Source of the DNA: Sulfuriferula sp047300855
GTDB taxonomy: Bacteria; Pseudomonadota; Gammaproteobacteria; Burkholderiales; Sulfuriferulaceae
Direction: 5' to 3'
Length of the DNA stretch: 64,000 bases
NCBI RefSeq assembly: GCF_047300855.1
Contig: NZ_CP170197.1
Coordinates: 1,178,001-1,242,000 of the forward strand
A program made the position numbers and the translations under genes. Positions within the stretch are counted from its first letter, which is position 1. Every line of letters begins with the position of its first letter. Shown one piece after another: positions 9,573 to 19,057 of this stretch. The notes below the pieces were generated by a model, which saw nothing but the letters and a program-made list of their open reading frames with translations, was not told where the DNA came from and did no database searches.

Positions 9573-10262
9573 ATGCAACCCGAACTGCAAATGAACAGCC
9601 AGTCCACGCAACTGGCGCTGGCGCAGAACAAAGTCCTGCGCAATACCTACATGATGCTGAGCCTGACCATGATCCCTACGGTGATCGGCGCGTGGATGGG
9701 CCTGAGTCTGAACTTTTCCTTCATGGCGGTGCATCCGGTACTGTCCATGGTCGGCATTCTGGCCGTCATGTTTGGCATGTTCTACGGCATCCAGGCGAAT
9801 CGCAACAATAGCCTGGGCGTGATGCTGCTGCTGGGCGTGACCTTCCTGTTTGGCTTGATGCTGGGTCCGATACTCCAGGCGGCGCTGCATTTCCGGAACG
9901 GCGCGCAGTTGATCGGCCTGGCGGCGGGTGGTACCGGCGTGATTTTCTTCACTCTGGCCGGCATCGCCACGGTGACCAAGAAAGATTTCAGCTTCATGGG
10001 CAAGTTCCTGTTCGTGGGACTGGTGATGCTGGTGATCGCCTCGCTGGCGAATGCTTTCTTCCAGGTGCCGGTAGCATCGCTGGCGATTTCCGCCATTGCC
10101 ATCATGATTTTCTCGGGTTACATCCTGTTTGACGTGAGCCGGATCGTGAATGGCGGCGAAACCAACTATGTGATGGCGACGCTAGCGCTTTACCTGGATA
10201 TCTACAACATCTTCGTCAACCTGCTGAACCTGCTGATGGCATTTTCCGGCAATCGCGACTGA
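9573..10262 (+). CDS. Bax inhibitor-1/YccA family membrane protein
   Basis: The 229-residue protein has about seven hydrophobic helices, the C-terminal DVSRIVNGGETNYVMATLALYLD motif region in short form (ILFDVSRI, NGGETNYV, LYLDIYNIF) and the LLNLLM end seen throughout the BI-1/YccA/YbhL family. Members are inner-membrane proteins. YccA of Escherichia coli binds FtsH and modulates its proteolysis, and a BI-1 homologue conducts calcium. The start is supported by a strong CGGAGGTG ribosome site 6 bases upstream. A clear terminator follows the stop, so it is probably monocistronic. Confidence 0.92.
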   Translation: MQPELQMNSQSTQLALAQNKVLRNTYMMLSLTMIPTVIGAWMGLSLNFSFMAVHPVLSMVGILAVMFGMFYGIQANRNNSLGVMLLLGVTFLFGLMLGPILQAALHFRNGAQLIGLAAGGTGVIFFTLAGIATVTKKDFSFMGKFLFVGLVMLVIASLANAFFQVPVASLAISAIAIMIFSGYILFDVSRIVNGGETNYVMATLALYLDIYNIFVNLLNLLMAFSGNRD

Positions 10263-10282
10263 CGCGTCTGGCTTGGCGAAAA

Positions 10283-10309
10283 GGGCGCACTTCGGTGCGC
10301 CTTTTTTTA
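10283..10309 (+). terminator. Rho-independent terminator after the BI-1 gene
   Basis: A GGCGCAC/GTGCGCC perfect stem with a TTCG tetraloop at 10284-10301 is followed by seven T. It lies 21 bases after the stop at 10262, an ideal intrinsic terminator on the plus strand. Confidence 0.9.
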
Positions 10310-10360
10310 TGGGTATCGGTAAACTGATCTTACCCCCGAAAAACGTAAGCCTTAAGCGAT

Positions 10361-12232
10361 ATGCAAAACAGGGGTAAGATCAATTTTCGCAACCAGCATC
10401 ATCTTCCCAAACGTGGCAGCAAACCTGAAATGGAATTCTCTCAAGAGCAGTTGTCCATATACAAGGCTCTGTTAACCGCCACCAAAAGCCTGGCTCAGGG
10501 CAATACCCCCGATGAAGTATTGAGGGCGGCCTGCGATGCGCTGGTGGCATCGTCTGAGCGTATTTGCGTGGCCTGGATGTACCTGGGTAATCCCGGAACT
10601 GAAACGATCAGGCCCTCTTACTCGGTAGGAAGGGCTTCCGGATATACCCGGGATTTGGTGCTTGATCTTTCTCCGGAAGCAATGAAAGGCCCTGGCAGGC
10701 GTTCCCTGGCAAATAACGAACCTGTTCTGGTACAAGTCAATGCCGATTCGAGCTTCGGTATCTGGCGCGAAAATGCGATTCGGTACGGTTTACAGGAAGG
10801 ACTGACCTTGCCGATCGGTGATCCGAAGCATCCCTTCAGGGGACTGATCGTGATCTTTGTTGATATGCAGGATTACTTTGAGCAGATCGGAGTGGAGCCT
10901 TTCATCGCTTTTGCCCAGCTGGCTACCGTCGCCCTGGATCAAGCCCGTTTGAAAGTCTCCCTGGAGGTAATGGCCTCGATTGATCCTTTGACCGAGCTGC
11001 TTAACCGGCGCGCAATCCAGGAGGTGATCAACCGCGAGTATGCGTACGCGAAAAGATACGCAAAGCCTTTCAGCATGATCCTGTTCGATCTGGATCGATT
11101 CAAGATGCTCAATGACAATTATGGTCATGATCTCGGCGACAGGATTTTGCTCGGAATCAGTGAAGTCGCAAAGCAGACGCTACGCACGAGTGACTGGTTG
11201 AGCAGGTGGGGTGGCGAGGAATTCTTGGCTATCTTGCCTGACACCGATGAGCATGGTGCGCTGATGATTGCTGAACGGCTGCGGGACGCAATCGAGAAAT
11301 TCTCAATTGAGCTCAATACGCAAAAAATCAGAACGACTGCAAGCATCGGGATTGCCAGTTATCCCCGTGATGGCGATGTGTCTGACTTCCTGTTAAAGGC
11401 AGCTGATGCTGCGCTTTATGAAGCCAAGAAATCCGGCCGCAATCGTGTGGTGGCGGCCAGGGACAAGCGAGAGGTTTATTCCATTGCGGCGAAACTCAAC
11501 ACCGCCATAGAAAGCAACCGGCTGGTGCCGGCCTATCAGGTGATCGTGGACCTGAAAACAAGAAGGCAGGTTGCTGAAGAAGCCCTGGCCAGATTAATCG
11601 ATGAATCCGGGAAAATCATTGTGGCTGCCGACTTCATTTCGGCGGCGATGGAATTGCAGTTGACCCATCTGGTTGATTACCAGATCATCAAACAGACCAT
11701 GAACCATTGTGCAGCGAATATTGCTGGCGGCGGCCCAAATTTAGCGCATTTCGTTAATATTTCAGCGGATCTTTTGCTACATCAGGACTTGATTCAGGAT
11801 TTGTTTGCTGAAGCTCAGGCGGCGTGCATAGCGTGCGGGGTGGATATGGGCCCCACCAAGCCTCTGGTGCTGGAAATTACGGAAAGGCAATTGCTCGGCG
11901 ATGCCCATGCAGTCAAAGCCAAGCTTGCTCCATTCATTGATTATGGAATGCGTCTGGCCATTGATGATTTTGGTAGCGGCTATTCTTCATTCCAGTATCT
12001 GGCTGACCTGCCTGTTTCGTTCCTGAAAATTGAAGGAAGTCTGATTCAACAGGTAAAAGACAAGCGCGTCAGGCAGATCGTCAAACGCATTAGTGATATC
12101 GCAAAAGATCTGCAGTTGACCACGATAGCCGAATTTGTTGAAGATGCGGATACCGCTGATATTCTCTGTGAGCTGGGGATAGACTGGGCCCAAGGCTATT
12201 TCTTTGGGCGCCCTGTTCTGGCTAAACAATAG
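10361..12232 (+). CDS. GAF-GGDEF-EAL protein for cyclic di-GMP turnover
   Basis: The 623-residue protein has an N-terminal GAF-like sensor (about residues 30-190), a diguanylate cyclase domain and a phosphodiesterase domain. The cyclase motif is GGEEF (residues 284-288), and an RxxD inhibitory site (RTSD) sits five residues before it, so the cyclase looks competent and feedback-regulated. The EAL domain has EAL at 407-409, the EITER acid motif, DDFG near 535-538 and KIEG where many enzymes have KID. Most metal ligands are present, so phosphodiesterase activity is plausible. The start is uncertain: an ATG at 10430 (MEFSQEQ) also fits and neither has a strong ribosome site. No membrane helix is visible, so it is likely cytoplasmic. 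Confidence 0.92.
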   Translation: MQNRGKINFRNQHHLPKRGSKPEMEFSQEQLSIYKALLTATKSLAQGNTPDEVLRAACDALVASSERICVAWMYLGNPGTETIRPSYSVGRASGYTRDLVLDLSPEAMKGPGRRSLANNEPVLVQVNADSSFGIWRENAIRYGLQEGLTLPIGDPKHPFRGLIVIFVDMQDYFEQIGVEPFIAFAQLATVALDQARLKVSLEVMASIDPLTELLNRRAIQEVINREYAYAKRYAKPFSMILFDLDRFKMLNDNYGHDLGDRILLGISEVAKQTLRTSDWLSRWGGEEFLAILPDTDEHGALMIAERLRDAIEKFSIELNTQKIRTTASIGIASYPRDGDVSDFLLKAADAALYEAKKSGRNRVVAARDKREVYSIAAKLNTAIESNRLVPAYQVIVDLKTRRQVAEEALARLIDESGKIIVAADFISAAMELQLTHLVDYQIIKQTMNHCAANIAGGGPNLAHFVNISADLLLHQDLIQDLFAEAQAACIACGVDMGPTKPLVLEITERQLLGDAHAVKAKLAPFIDYGMRLAIDDFGSGYSSFQYLADLPVSFLKIEGSLIQQVKDKRVRQIVKRISDIAKDLQLTTIAEFVEDADTADILCELGIDWAQGYFFGRPVLAKQ

Positions 12233-12260
12233 TCGTACTGCTGTAACCATGTCCACTGTG

Positions 12261-12283
12261 CCGTGCAGTTTTAAACAGCACGG
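12261..12283. repeat. Inverted repeat downstream of the GGDEF-EAL gene
   Basis: CCGTGC and GCACGG flank a GTTTTAAAC core with one A-A mismatch on each side, forming a long hairpin 29 bases after the stop at 12232. There is no T-run, so it may be a weak or Rho-assisted terminator. Confidence 0.35.
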
Positions 12284-12459
12284 GTTCAAATTCTAAGTGG
12301 AATTCTAATTAATGCGCTGGGAGGGGAGATGCGGCCATCGCCGCCCGATAGAAGCATGCACCCGGCAGCCCTCACGCCTTGTTTCTACACCGAGGGCGAT
12401 GGAATCCAGTGTCGATTAATCTGATATTTGCGCATTGTGTTCCGGATGCATTTTTTCAG

Positions 12460-13764
12460 TCAGCGTTCGAACACCGCGATGGATTCCACGTGGGCGGTAT
12501 GCGGGAACATGTTGGCGATGCCCGCTGCACGCAGACGGTAGCCTTTGTCATGCACCAGCACGGTGGCGTCACGGGCGAGCGTGGACGGGTTGCAGGAGAC
12601 ATAGACGATACGTCGGGGCGCGTCGTCACCCAGCGATTCGACCAGTTTGAACGCGCCGTCACGCGGCGGATCGATCAGCATTTTGTCGAAGTGGCCGAGT
12701 GCGGCCAGTTGCTCCGCACTGATCTCGAACAAATTTTCCACCCTGAATTCGGTGTTGTGAATACCATTGCGTTCGGCGTTCTGGCGTGCGCGTGCGACCA
12801 GTTCCTTGCTGCCCTCGATGCCCACCACCTGTTTTGCATGACGCGCGATGGGCAGCGTGAAGTTTCCCAAGCCGCAGAACATGTCGACAATGCGTTCAGT
12901 GGGCTGCGGGTCAAGCAGCTGCATGGCGCGACGCATCAGGACCGGATTCACCGCGGTATTGACCTGGGTGAACTCGCTGGGGCGAAATGGCATCACCAGA
13001 TTGAACTCGGGCAACGTATAGGCCAGCTCCGGCGCGTCCAGCGGATAAAACGGCACGATGGTGTCGGGTCCCTTGGATTGCAGCCACCACTGGATGCGGT
13101 GAGTATCGGCGAAACTGCGTAACAGGATTTCGTCGGCTTCAGCAAGCGGCACCATGTGGCGAATCACCAGTACGTCCACCGCATCAGTAGCAGCGAGTTC
13201 GAGTTGCGGGAGCTGGTCGCGAATTGACAACTGCATGATCATTTCGCGCAGATGCGGAATAAGCGCCGAAATGCGTGGCGGCAGCACGTCGCAACTGGTC
13301 ATTTCGGCGACAAAACTGCTCTTTCTTTCGTGAAAGCCGACTAATACACCACCCTTCTTTTCCACCAGCCGTACTGATAGCCGCGCCCGGCTGCGATAAC
13401 CCCAGGCCGGGCCGTGAATGGGCGAGAGCATGGTTTCCGGTCTGACCTTGCCGATATGCGCCAGATTGTCTTCGAGCACGCGCTGCTTGGCGGCGATCTG
13501 GGCAGACGGTTCCATGTGCTGCAGGCTGCAGCCGCCGCATACGCCGAAGTGCTTGCAGCGCGGTTTCACGCGCGCCGGGCTCTCGCGCAGGATGCGGACG
13601 GCCTGCGCCATCTCGAACGTGTCTTTTTTGCGGTACACCGAGTAGGTCACGGTCTCGCCGGTGAGCGCGCCGTCCACGAAAATCGCCTTGCCGTCGCGGT
13701 GCGCGACGCCGCGCCCTTCATGGTTGAGGGATTCGATATCAAGGGTGGGTGGGGTGGGGTTCAT
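12460..13764 (-). CDS. rlmD: 23S rRNA (uracil-1939-C5)-methyltransferase RlmD
   Basis: The 434-residue enzyme uses S-adenosylmethionine to methylate U1939 of 23S rRNA. A TRAM domain comes first (about residues 1-60, LNHEGRGVAHRDGKAIFVDG). The iron-sulfur ligands follow in CKHFGVCGGC with a fourth Cys in TSCDVLPP. The methyltransferase core has DMFCGLGNFTLPIA for SAM and the catalytic nucleophile in VSCNPSTLARD. The start is placed at the ATG at 13764 (MNPTPPTLDIES), where the family N-terminus begins, rather than the longer frame to 13842. It lies 40 bases downstream of the CNNM/CBS gene on the same strand. Confidence 0.95.
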   Translation of the reverse strand: MNPTPPTLDIESLNHEGRGVAHRDGKAIFVDGALTGETVTYSVYRKKDTFEMAQAVRILRESPARVKPRCKHFGVCGGCSLQHMEPSAQIAAKQRVLEDNLAHIGKVRPETMLSPIHGPAWGYRSRARLSVRLVEKKGGVLVGFHERKSSFVAEMTSCDVLPPRISALIPHLREMIMQLSIRDQLPQLELAATDAVDVLVIRHMVPLAEADEILLRSFADTHRIQWWLQSKGPDTIVPFYPLDAPELAYTLPEFNLVMPFRPSEFTQVNTAVNPVLMRRAMQLLDPQPTERIVDMFCGLGNFTLPIARHAKQVVGIEGSKELVARARQNAERNGIHNTEFRVENLFEISAEQLAALGHFDKMLIDPPRDGAFKLVESLGDDAPRRIVYVSCNPSTLARDATVLVHDKGYRLRAAGIANMFPHTAHVESIAVFER

Positions 13765-13804
13765 CTGGATGTGGAGTGCTAACAGGAATGGTAGGGAAAA
13801 ATGA

Positions 13805-15118
13805 TTATTTGCCGGATTGCGCCGCCGGTTTTTGATGGACACGTACCAGCACGATGCGCGGGCCGTTCATTTTCTTGACAACTACATCGAAATGCTCGAA
13901 TTCAATCCTGTCGCCTTCCTTGGGGAGATCGCCGAGTTTCCACATGATCAGGCCGCCAATCGAATCCACTTCATTGTTGTCGAGATCAATCCCGAGCGCG
14001 CGTTCCAGGGTGAATATCGGCAGGCTGCCTTTGCCGATCAGGGTGCCGTCATCGAGTTTGGTCCAGTCGTTCTGGCTATGGCGGAATTCATCGCGAATCT
14101 CGCCGACCAGCGCGCTCAGCATATTATCGAGGGTGATAAAGCCAAGCGGCGGACTGCCTTTATGGCCGATGACTGCGAAGTGGGGGGCCCCTTGGCGAAA
14201 ACGGCGAAATAGTTCCATCGCCGACAAGTCTGGGGAGACCTGCAGAACCGGGCGGATAAATTTTTCCAGATCGTCGATATCGCCTTCCTTGAGCTCGGCC
14301 AGGAACATGTCCTTCAGATGAATGACGCCTTTGACCTCGTCATTCCGGTCCAGATAGGGGTAACGGCTGAAACGATGACGGGTGATGAGTTCGAGATTTT
14401 CCGCCAGTGTATGGTTGGCCGATAAGGCAACAACTTCATTGAACGGACGCATCAGCTCGGTGACTTCCAGATCGCTGAAATCGAGAGTGTGGGCGAGTAC
14501 GTTCCATTCGTCGCGCGTGAGATGCTCACTGGCGCGGCTGCTTTTCAGGATCAGCTTGAGTTCATCGGCCGAATAATGGGCGTCGTGACCATGCGCACGG
14601 TCCAGCCCGGTCAAACTGAGTACCCAGTTGGCGCTGGTGTTGAGTACCCAGATCGGCGGGTACATCAGCCAGTAAAAACCGTAAAGCGGTACCGCAGTCC
14701 ATAGCGCCACTTTCTCGGTCCGGCGGATCGCCAATGATTTAGGCACCAACTCACCGACCACGATATGGAGAAAGGAGATGGTGAAGAATGCGAAGAAAAA
14801 AGCAATGCCGTGAATCAGCCTGGGGGATACGACTCCGCTCCAGGCCAGTAATGGCTTCAGCAGTTCGGCAAAAGCCGGTTCGCCGATCCAGCCCAACCCC
14901 AGCGAAGCCAGGGTAATGCCAAGCTGGCAGGCAGACAGGTACGCGTCGAGCTTGGCATGAACCTTGGCGAGCATGCGCCCGCGCAGCCCATATACCTTGG
15001 CGATGGCCTTTACACGGGTTTGGCGCAGTTTGACCATGCCGAATTCGGCAGCCACGAAAAAACCGTTTAACGCCACCAGCAGCAGCGCGACGATGATCAA
15101 AAAAAGGTTACTGCCCAT
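13805..15118 (-). CDS. CNNM/CBS-domain membrane protein (CorC/HlyC-type, hemolysin-like)
   Basis: The 437-residue protein starts with a CNNM (DUF21) transmembrane domain (about residues 1-200, ending FVAAEFGMVKLR to VLNTSANWVL). A CBS pair follows (about 215-335, MRPFNEVVALSANHTLAEN), then a C-terminal CorC_HlyC domain (about 350-430). Proteins with this architecture are inner-membrane Na+/Mg2+ transport or magnesium-homeostasis proteins with nucleotide-binding CBS modules. The older hemolysin name is historical. It is probably transcribed with rlmD. The ATG at 15118 gives the usual hydrophobic N-terminus. Confidence 0.88.
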   Translation of the reverse strand: MGSNLFLIIVALLLVALNGFFVAAEFGMVKLRQTRVKAIAKVYGLRGRMLAKVHAKLDAYLSACQLGITLASLGLGWIGEPAFAELLKPLLAWSGVVSPRLIHGIAFFFAFFTISFLHIVVGELVPKSLAIRRTEKVALWTAVPLYGFYWLMYPPIWVLNTSANWVLSLTGLDRAHGHDAHYSADELKLILKSSRASEHLTRDEWNVLAHTLDFSDLEVTELMRPFNEVVALSANHTLAENLELITRHRFSRYPYLDRNDEVKGVIHLKDMFLAELKEGDIDDLEKFIRPVLQVSPDLSAMELFRRFRQGAPHFAVIGHKGSPPLGFITLDNMLSALVGEIRDEFRHSQNDWTKLDDGTLIGKGSLPIFTLERALGIDLDNNEVDSIGGLIMWKLGDLPKEGDRIEFEHFDVVVKKMNGPRIVLVRVHQKPAAQSGK

Positions 15119-15251
15119 AGCGGGAATGAAAATCGTCCCCGTCCTTTCCTGTTGTGGCGTGGGTTTTGCCGCAAGACTGCGTGCCTGAACTCATCCCGCT
15201 GGTATTGGGGATGCTTTCAATATCGGAAACATGAATTGGGAACATGGCAAC

Positions 15252-15295
15252 GCGCCGTGAATCGGGAGACAGCATTTTACCCGATTACACGGCGC
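15252..15295 (-). terminator. Long near-perfect inverted repeat after the EAL-HDOD gene
   Basis: A 15-base arm at 15252-15266 (GCGCCGTGAATCGGG) pairs with 15280-15295 with a single bulged base and a 13-base loop. It follows the stop of the minus-strand gene ending at 15324 and precedes the CNNM gene, so it may end the upstream transcript. No T-run follows on the minus strand, so a Rho-independent role is not certain. Confidence 0.45.
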
Positions 15296-15323
15296 ATCCG
15301 GACTGCGCCGGTGGATGTTTGTG

Positions 15324-16679
15324 TTACAAGGCAGCTTCTTCTGCACTAATCAATGCGTTGATGAGTGCGATATTGACGTCGATGTAGGACACCATGCACT
15401 GGGCAGAGCCATTCTCGATGCGGGTTTCGTTGTTTGCTTCACACGCCAGGGCGAGTTCCAGAAACCCGGCATAGATGCCTACGCCATTCACCAGGGCTTG
15501 CTGGATTGAACTGCCCAGGTTGAGGTGGGCAATGGCGTCCTGTATCGGCATGTCGAGCATTTCCCCCAGTACCGAAAACAAGCCAGTCAGGTAGAGTTCG
15601 TCGCCATTGACCGGTTGCAGGCTTTTGCCGGCCAGTGCCTGCATGAAACTGGCACGGGTTAAGGCGCGCTTCAATACGGTCGGGCTGACGGCAACGGGTT
15701 TGCCACTGCTATGCAACAGCAGGGTGAGCCAGCGATACAGTGCTGCATGGCCCATGCGCAGCAATATCTGGCCAATCGAAGTGACTTCGTGAACGACGCC
15801 ACATCCCGCGCTGCTGGCGTAACGCAACAGACGGTAGCTGAGTACAGCGTCCATTTTCAGCAGGGATTCCACTTCAGCCATGTCCGAGTGCGCCATGACC
15901 CGGTCAATGAGTTCGAGCAGGCGCAAACGGTTCACCGCCATGCCCATCGCGGGTTTGCCACCGGTCTGGGTGACGTAGGTGCCCTGAAACAGGTCAAACC
16001 CGAGTTGGCGCGAGACTTCCAGCATTTCTGCACTGCATATGCCAGTCGCAATTAATTGGTGTGTCCCCATGGCGCGCAGGGTGCGCTGCAGGTTATCCAG
16101 GTGAATGGCGTCGTGGCGGCTTACGTCTATGCGCACCGTTTTAGCCACAGCAACCAGCGGCAGGAAGGCTTCGTCGCCGTTTATGTCGTCCAGCACGATG
16201 CGGTAGCCGCATTCGGTGAGGCGTTTGATTCTGGGTAACAGTGTCGAGACGTCGCCAATGCCTGCATGGACTGCGAACACGACATTTTGGGGTGGCAGGT
16301 ATTCGATGTCGGCTGACATCAGGGTATCGGCCGTAACACTGGCAAACAGGATGTTCTTTCTCAGTGCGCCTTCTTCAACCAGCGAATACAGCCCGGCAAT
16401 CAGGGTTTCGTCCTCGGCATTGCGCAATCTCGGCATGGAAAGCTGGCCTTGGCTGTAAGCCAGTTTGACGCGCAACGTCAGTTCAGCGGCATGGATTTGA
16501 CCATCACGGTCATATATTGTCTGCTGCGACAGCAGGCGCTCGCGGATTTCATCCTGACGCGAAGGCAGTCCTTCTGTTTCCACGGCCAGAACATGCGTCG
16601 CTATCCCGTGCCAATCACCGGCAACGGTGTTGACGATACGGGCCTTGTCGCAGGAATTTTGAATGACGTCGTTTTGCAT
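15324..16679 (-). CDS. EAL-HDOD (YuxH-like) signalling protein with degenerate EAL domain
   Basis: The 451-residue protein has the two-domain plan of YuxH-type regulators. The N-terminal half is EAL-derived but lacks the EAL triad: the segment IHAAELTLRVKL stands where EAL would be, and LDDINGDEAF replaces the DDFG motif. It probably binds or senses rather than hydrolyses cyclic di-GMP. The C-terminal half is an HDOD domain (from about residue 240, SLLKMDAVLSYRLLRYASS). The ATG at 16679 (MQNDVIQ) is chosen because a GGAG lies upstream and the preceding frame is not conserved-looking. It is divergent from pgl, sharing a 129-base promoter region. Targets are unknown. Confidence 0.85.
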   Translation of the reverse strand: MQNDVIQNSCDKARIVNTVAGDWHGIATHVLAVETEGLPSRQDEIRERLLSQQTIYDRDGQIHAAELTLRVKLAYSQGQLSMPRLRNAEDETLIAGLYSLVEEGALRKNILFASVTADTLMSADIEYLPPQNVVFAVHAGIGDVSTLLPRIKRLTECGYRIVLDDINGDEAFLPLVAVAKTVRIDVSRHDAIHLDNLQRTLRAMGTHQLIATGICSAEMLEVSRQLGFDLFQGTYVTQTGGKPAMGMAVNRLRLLELIDRVMAHSDMAEVESLLKMDAVLSYRLLRYASSAGCGVVHEVTSIGQILLRMGHAALYRWLTLLLHSSGKPVAVSPTVLKRALTRASFMQALAGKSLQPVNGDELYLTGLFSVLGEMLDMPIQDAIAHLNLGSSIQQALVNGVGIYAGFLELALACEANNETRIENGSAQCMVSYIDVNIALINALISAEEAAL

Positions 16680-16808
16680 GATGATCTCCGGCACTGGTTT
16701 ACGCCTTAAGATAAGCAGCAACCATGCCACCCGCGGATGCCGGATTACGGGCAGGGTACAAACGCCTGCAAGCTAGGATTGACGCCATGGTTAGGCTAAA
16801 CTGAAAAC

Positions 16809-17534
16809 ATGAAATCACATCAACTGGATGCTGCGACCCGTTGGCATTTCGTCAACGCTGTCGAACAACTCGTCGAGGCAGCTTTTATCCGGGTTCACGC
16901 GGCGGCAAGTGAGGCACTGCGCGAACGCGGCGCATTCCATCTGGTACTGGCTGGCGGCATCACCCCACGGGCGCTTTATGCGCGGATGAATGGGATGGAT
17001 ACAGACTGGCGCGGCTGGCATGTGTGGTTTGGCGATGAGCGCTGCCTGGCCGCCGATCACCCTGAGCGCAACAGCCGCATGGCGCAGGATGCCTGGCTGG
17101 CAAGCAGCGCGATTCCGGCCGCGCAGATTCACCCGATACCTGCCGAACTGGGTGCGCCTGCCGCTGCCAATGCCTACGTGAACAGCTTGCGCGATGTGGG
17201 GGAATTCGATCTGGTACTGCTGGGGCTGGGCGAGGATGGCCACACTGCGAGCCTGTTTCCCGGGCACGATTGGGGCACCTGCCCGGATAGCCCGGATGTG
17301 CTGGCGGTGCGGGATGCGCCCAAGCCACCGCCGGAACGCGTCAGCCTCAGCGCGCGCCGCCTGGGCCGTGCGCGCGCGGTGCTGTTTCTGGTTAGCGGAG
17401 CTGGCAAATGCGATGCGGTCGCGGCCTGGCGCCGGGGCGAGCCGATTCCGGCGGCGGCGATCCGCCCGGTAGCGGGCGTGGATGTGCTGGTGGAGCGTAT
17501 CTGCATACAGCCTGCGAATAAGGAGGATGCATGA
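16809..17534 (+). CDS. pgl: 6-phosphogluconolactonase
   Basis: The 241-residue product is a DevB-type lactonase of the oxidative pentose phosphate pathway, hydrolysing 6-phosphogluconolactone to 6-phosphogluconate. Family motifs are present: LVLAGGITPRALY, WFGDERCL with nearby NSRM, and LLGLGEDGHTASLFPG, which contains the catalytic His region. No zwf or gnd neighbour lies within the window, so it is not in a pentose phosphate operon here. The stop overlaps the start of the DUF4139 gene (ATGA), so the two are translationally coupled, an odd pairing. Confidence 0.92.
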   Translation: MKSHQLDAATRWHFVNAVEQLVEAAFIRVHAAASEALRERGAFHLVLAGGITPRALYARMNGMDTDWRGWHVWFGDERCLAADHPERNSRMAQDAWLASSAIPAAQIHPIPAELGAPAAANAYVNSLRDVGEFDLVLLGLGEDGHTASLFPGHDWGTCPDSPDVLAVRDAPKPPPERVSLSARRLGRARAVLFLVSGAGKCDAVAAWRRGEPIPAAAIRPVAGVDVLVERICIQPANKEDA

Positions 17535-18964
17535 ATCCGTTGAAGCCCATGATATTGACTCTGGCACTTGCGACCGGTACCGTCCAGGCCGCGCCTGCCG
17601 ACGAAAAACTCACCACCCAAAGCGACCAGACTGAGGTGGCGGTGACCATTTACAACAATGACCTGGCGCTGGTTAAGGATCAGCGCAAAGTCAATCTTGG
17701 CGCGGACCTCAACAAGCTGGCCTGGCGCGACGTGGCGGCGCGCATGCAGCCGGAAACCGCATTGCTGCGCAACCTCTCCGATGCAAAAGGCTTTCACCTG
17801 CTGGAACAGAATTTCGACTTCGACTTGCTCACCCCGCAAACCCTGCTGGAAAAATACGTGGGCAAGCAGGTCACCGTGATCAGCACCAACCCGGCGACTG
17901 GGGCGGAAACGCGCGAAGCGGCAACCGTGCTGGCCACCAACGGCGGCACGGTGCTCAAGTTCGGCGACCGTATCGAGACCGGCGTGCCGGGGCGGCTGGC
18001 GTTCGCCGGGGTGCCGGATAACCTGCGTGACCGGCCTACTCTGGTGATGAGTGTGGTGAATCCACGCGCGGGCTTGCAGAATCTGGAGCTGTCCTACCTG
18101 ACCAGCGGCCTGTCGTGGCGCGCCGATTATGTAGCGGAGCTGTCCGGCCTGGATGACAAAATGGACTTGAACGGCTGGGTCACACTCACCAACCAGAGCG
18201 GCGCGAGTTACCACAATGCCAGGCTGCAACTGGTCGCAGGGGATGTCAATCGAGTGCAAACAGCCATGCAGGCCACTGTGCTGCGCGGGAAGATGCAAGC
18301 CCAGGTAGCCGAAGCGGCGCCGCTGGCGCAGGAAAACCTGTTCGAATACCACCTCTACACACTCAACCGCCCAACCACTCTGGCCGAACAGCAAACCAAA
18401 CAGGTCGCGCTGCTCTCCGCCATCGGCATCCCGGTGCGCAAATCGCTGGAGTTGCGCGGCGCAGCGTATTACTACCAGGGCAGTTTTGGCGACCTCGGAC
18501 AAAAGCTCAAGGTCGGGGTATTCGTGGAATTCGACAACAAGGGCGCTGGCCTGGGTGTGCCGCTGCCCAAAGGCGTGATGCGCCTGTACAAGAAAGACAG
18601 CGCGGGCAACGCCCAGTTCATCGGCGAAGACAGCATCGACCATACCCCGAAAAACGAGCGCGTGCGCCTGAAACTGGGCGAGGCCTTTGATGTGACAGCC
18701 GACAGAAAGCAGACCGATTTCCAGAAAATTGGCGTGAGCGGGCGTTATAACAACGTATTTGAATCGGCCTACCAGATCACCCTTAAAAATGCCAAAAACC
18801 AGCCGGTGACTGTCAAGGTATTCGAGCCCATGCCGGGCGACTGGCAAGTATTGTCGGAGTCTCTGCCGCATACCAAAGAAGCGGCCGGAACGGCATTGTG
18901 GCAAGTGCCGGTGGCGGCTGAGGGCAAGACCGTGCTGACCTATCGGGTACGGGTGAAGTATTGA
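17531..18964 (+). CDS. Secreted DUF4139 domain protein
   Basis: The 477-residue protein has a signal peptide (MNPLKPMILTLALATGTVQA). It then has the two halves seen in DUF4139 proteins: an N-terminal beta-rich part beginning VAVTIYNNDLALVKDQRKV and a C-terminal DUF4139 part (LSYLTSGLSWRADYVAEL through VLTYRVRVKY). It is probably periplasmic. No enzymatic function is established for bacterial members and no catalytic motif is apparent. Start overlap with pgl implies co-expression. The C-terminus ends in a typical beta-strand, so the gene looks intact. Confidence 0.82.
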   Translation: MNPLKPMILTLALATGTVQAAPADEKLTTQSDQTEVAVTIYNNDLALVKDQRKVNLGADLNKLAWRDVAARMQPETALLRNLSDAKGFHLLEQNFDFDLLTPQTLLEKYVGKQVTVISTNPATGAETREAATVLATNGGTVLKFGDRIETGVPGRLAFAGVPDNLRDRPTLVMSVVNPRAGLQNLELSYLTSGLSWRADYVAELSGLDDKMDLNGWVTLTNQSGASYHNARLQLVAGDVNRVQTAMQATVLRGKMQAQVAEAAPLAQENLFEYHLYTLNRPTTLAEQQTKQVALLSAIGIPVRKSLELRGAAYYYQGSFGDLGQKLKVGVFVEFDNKGAGLGVPLPKGVMRLYKKDSAGNAQFIGEDSIDHTPKNERVRLKLGEAFDVTADRKQTDFQKIGVSGRYNNVFESAYQITLKNAKNQPVTVKVFEPMPGDWQVLSESLPHTKEAAGTALWQVPVAAEGKTVLTYRVRVKY

Positions 18965-19057
18965 GGGGCAAGTCACCTCATGCCTGGCAATTCGCCTGAG
19001 CAGTAAAGTGCAAGGCGCCCAAATGCGTACCCTGTCTTCAGATAACAGGAGAACAGC

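Noticed and set aside
17174..18976. 600-codon frame opposite the DUF4139 gene
   Set aside because: The composition is that of a reverse-complement shadow, and it crosses two real genes.
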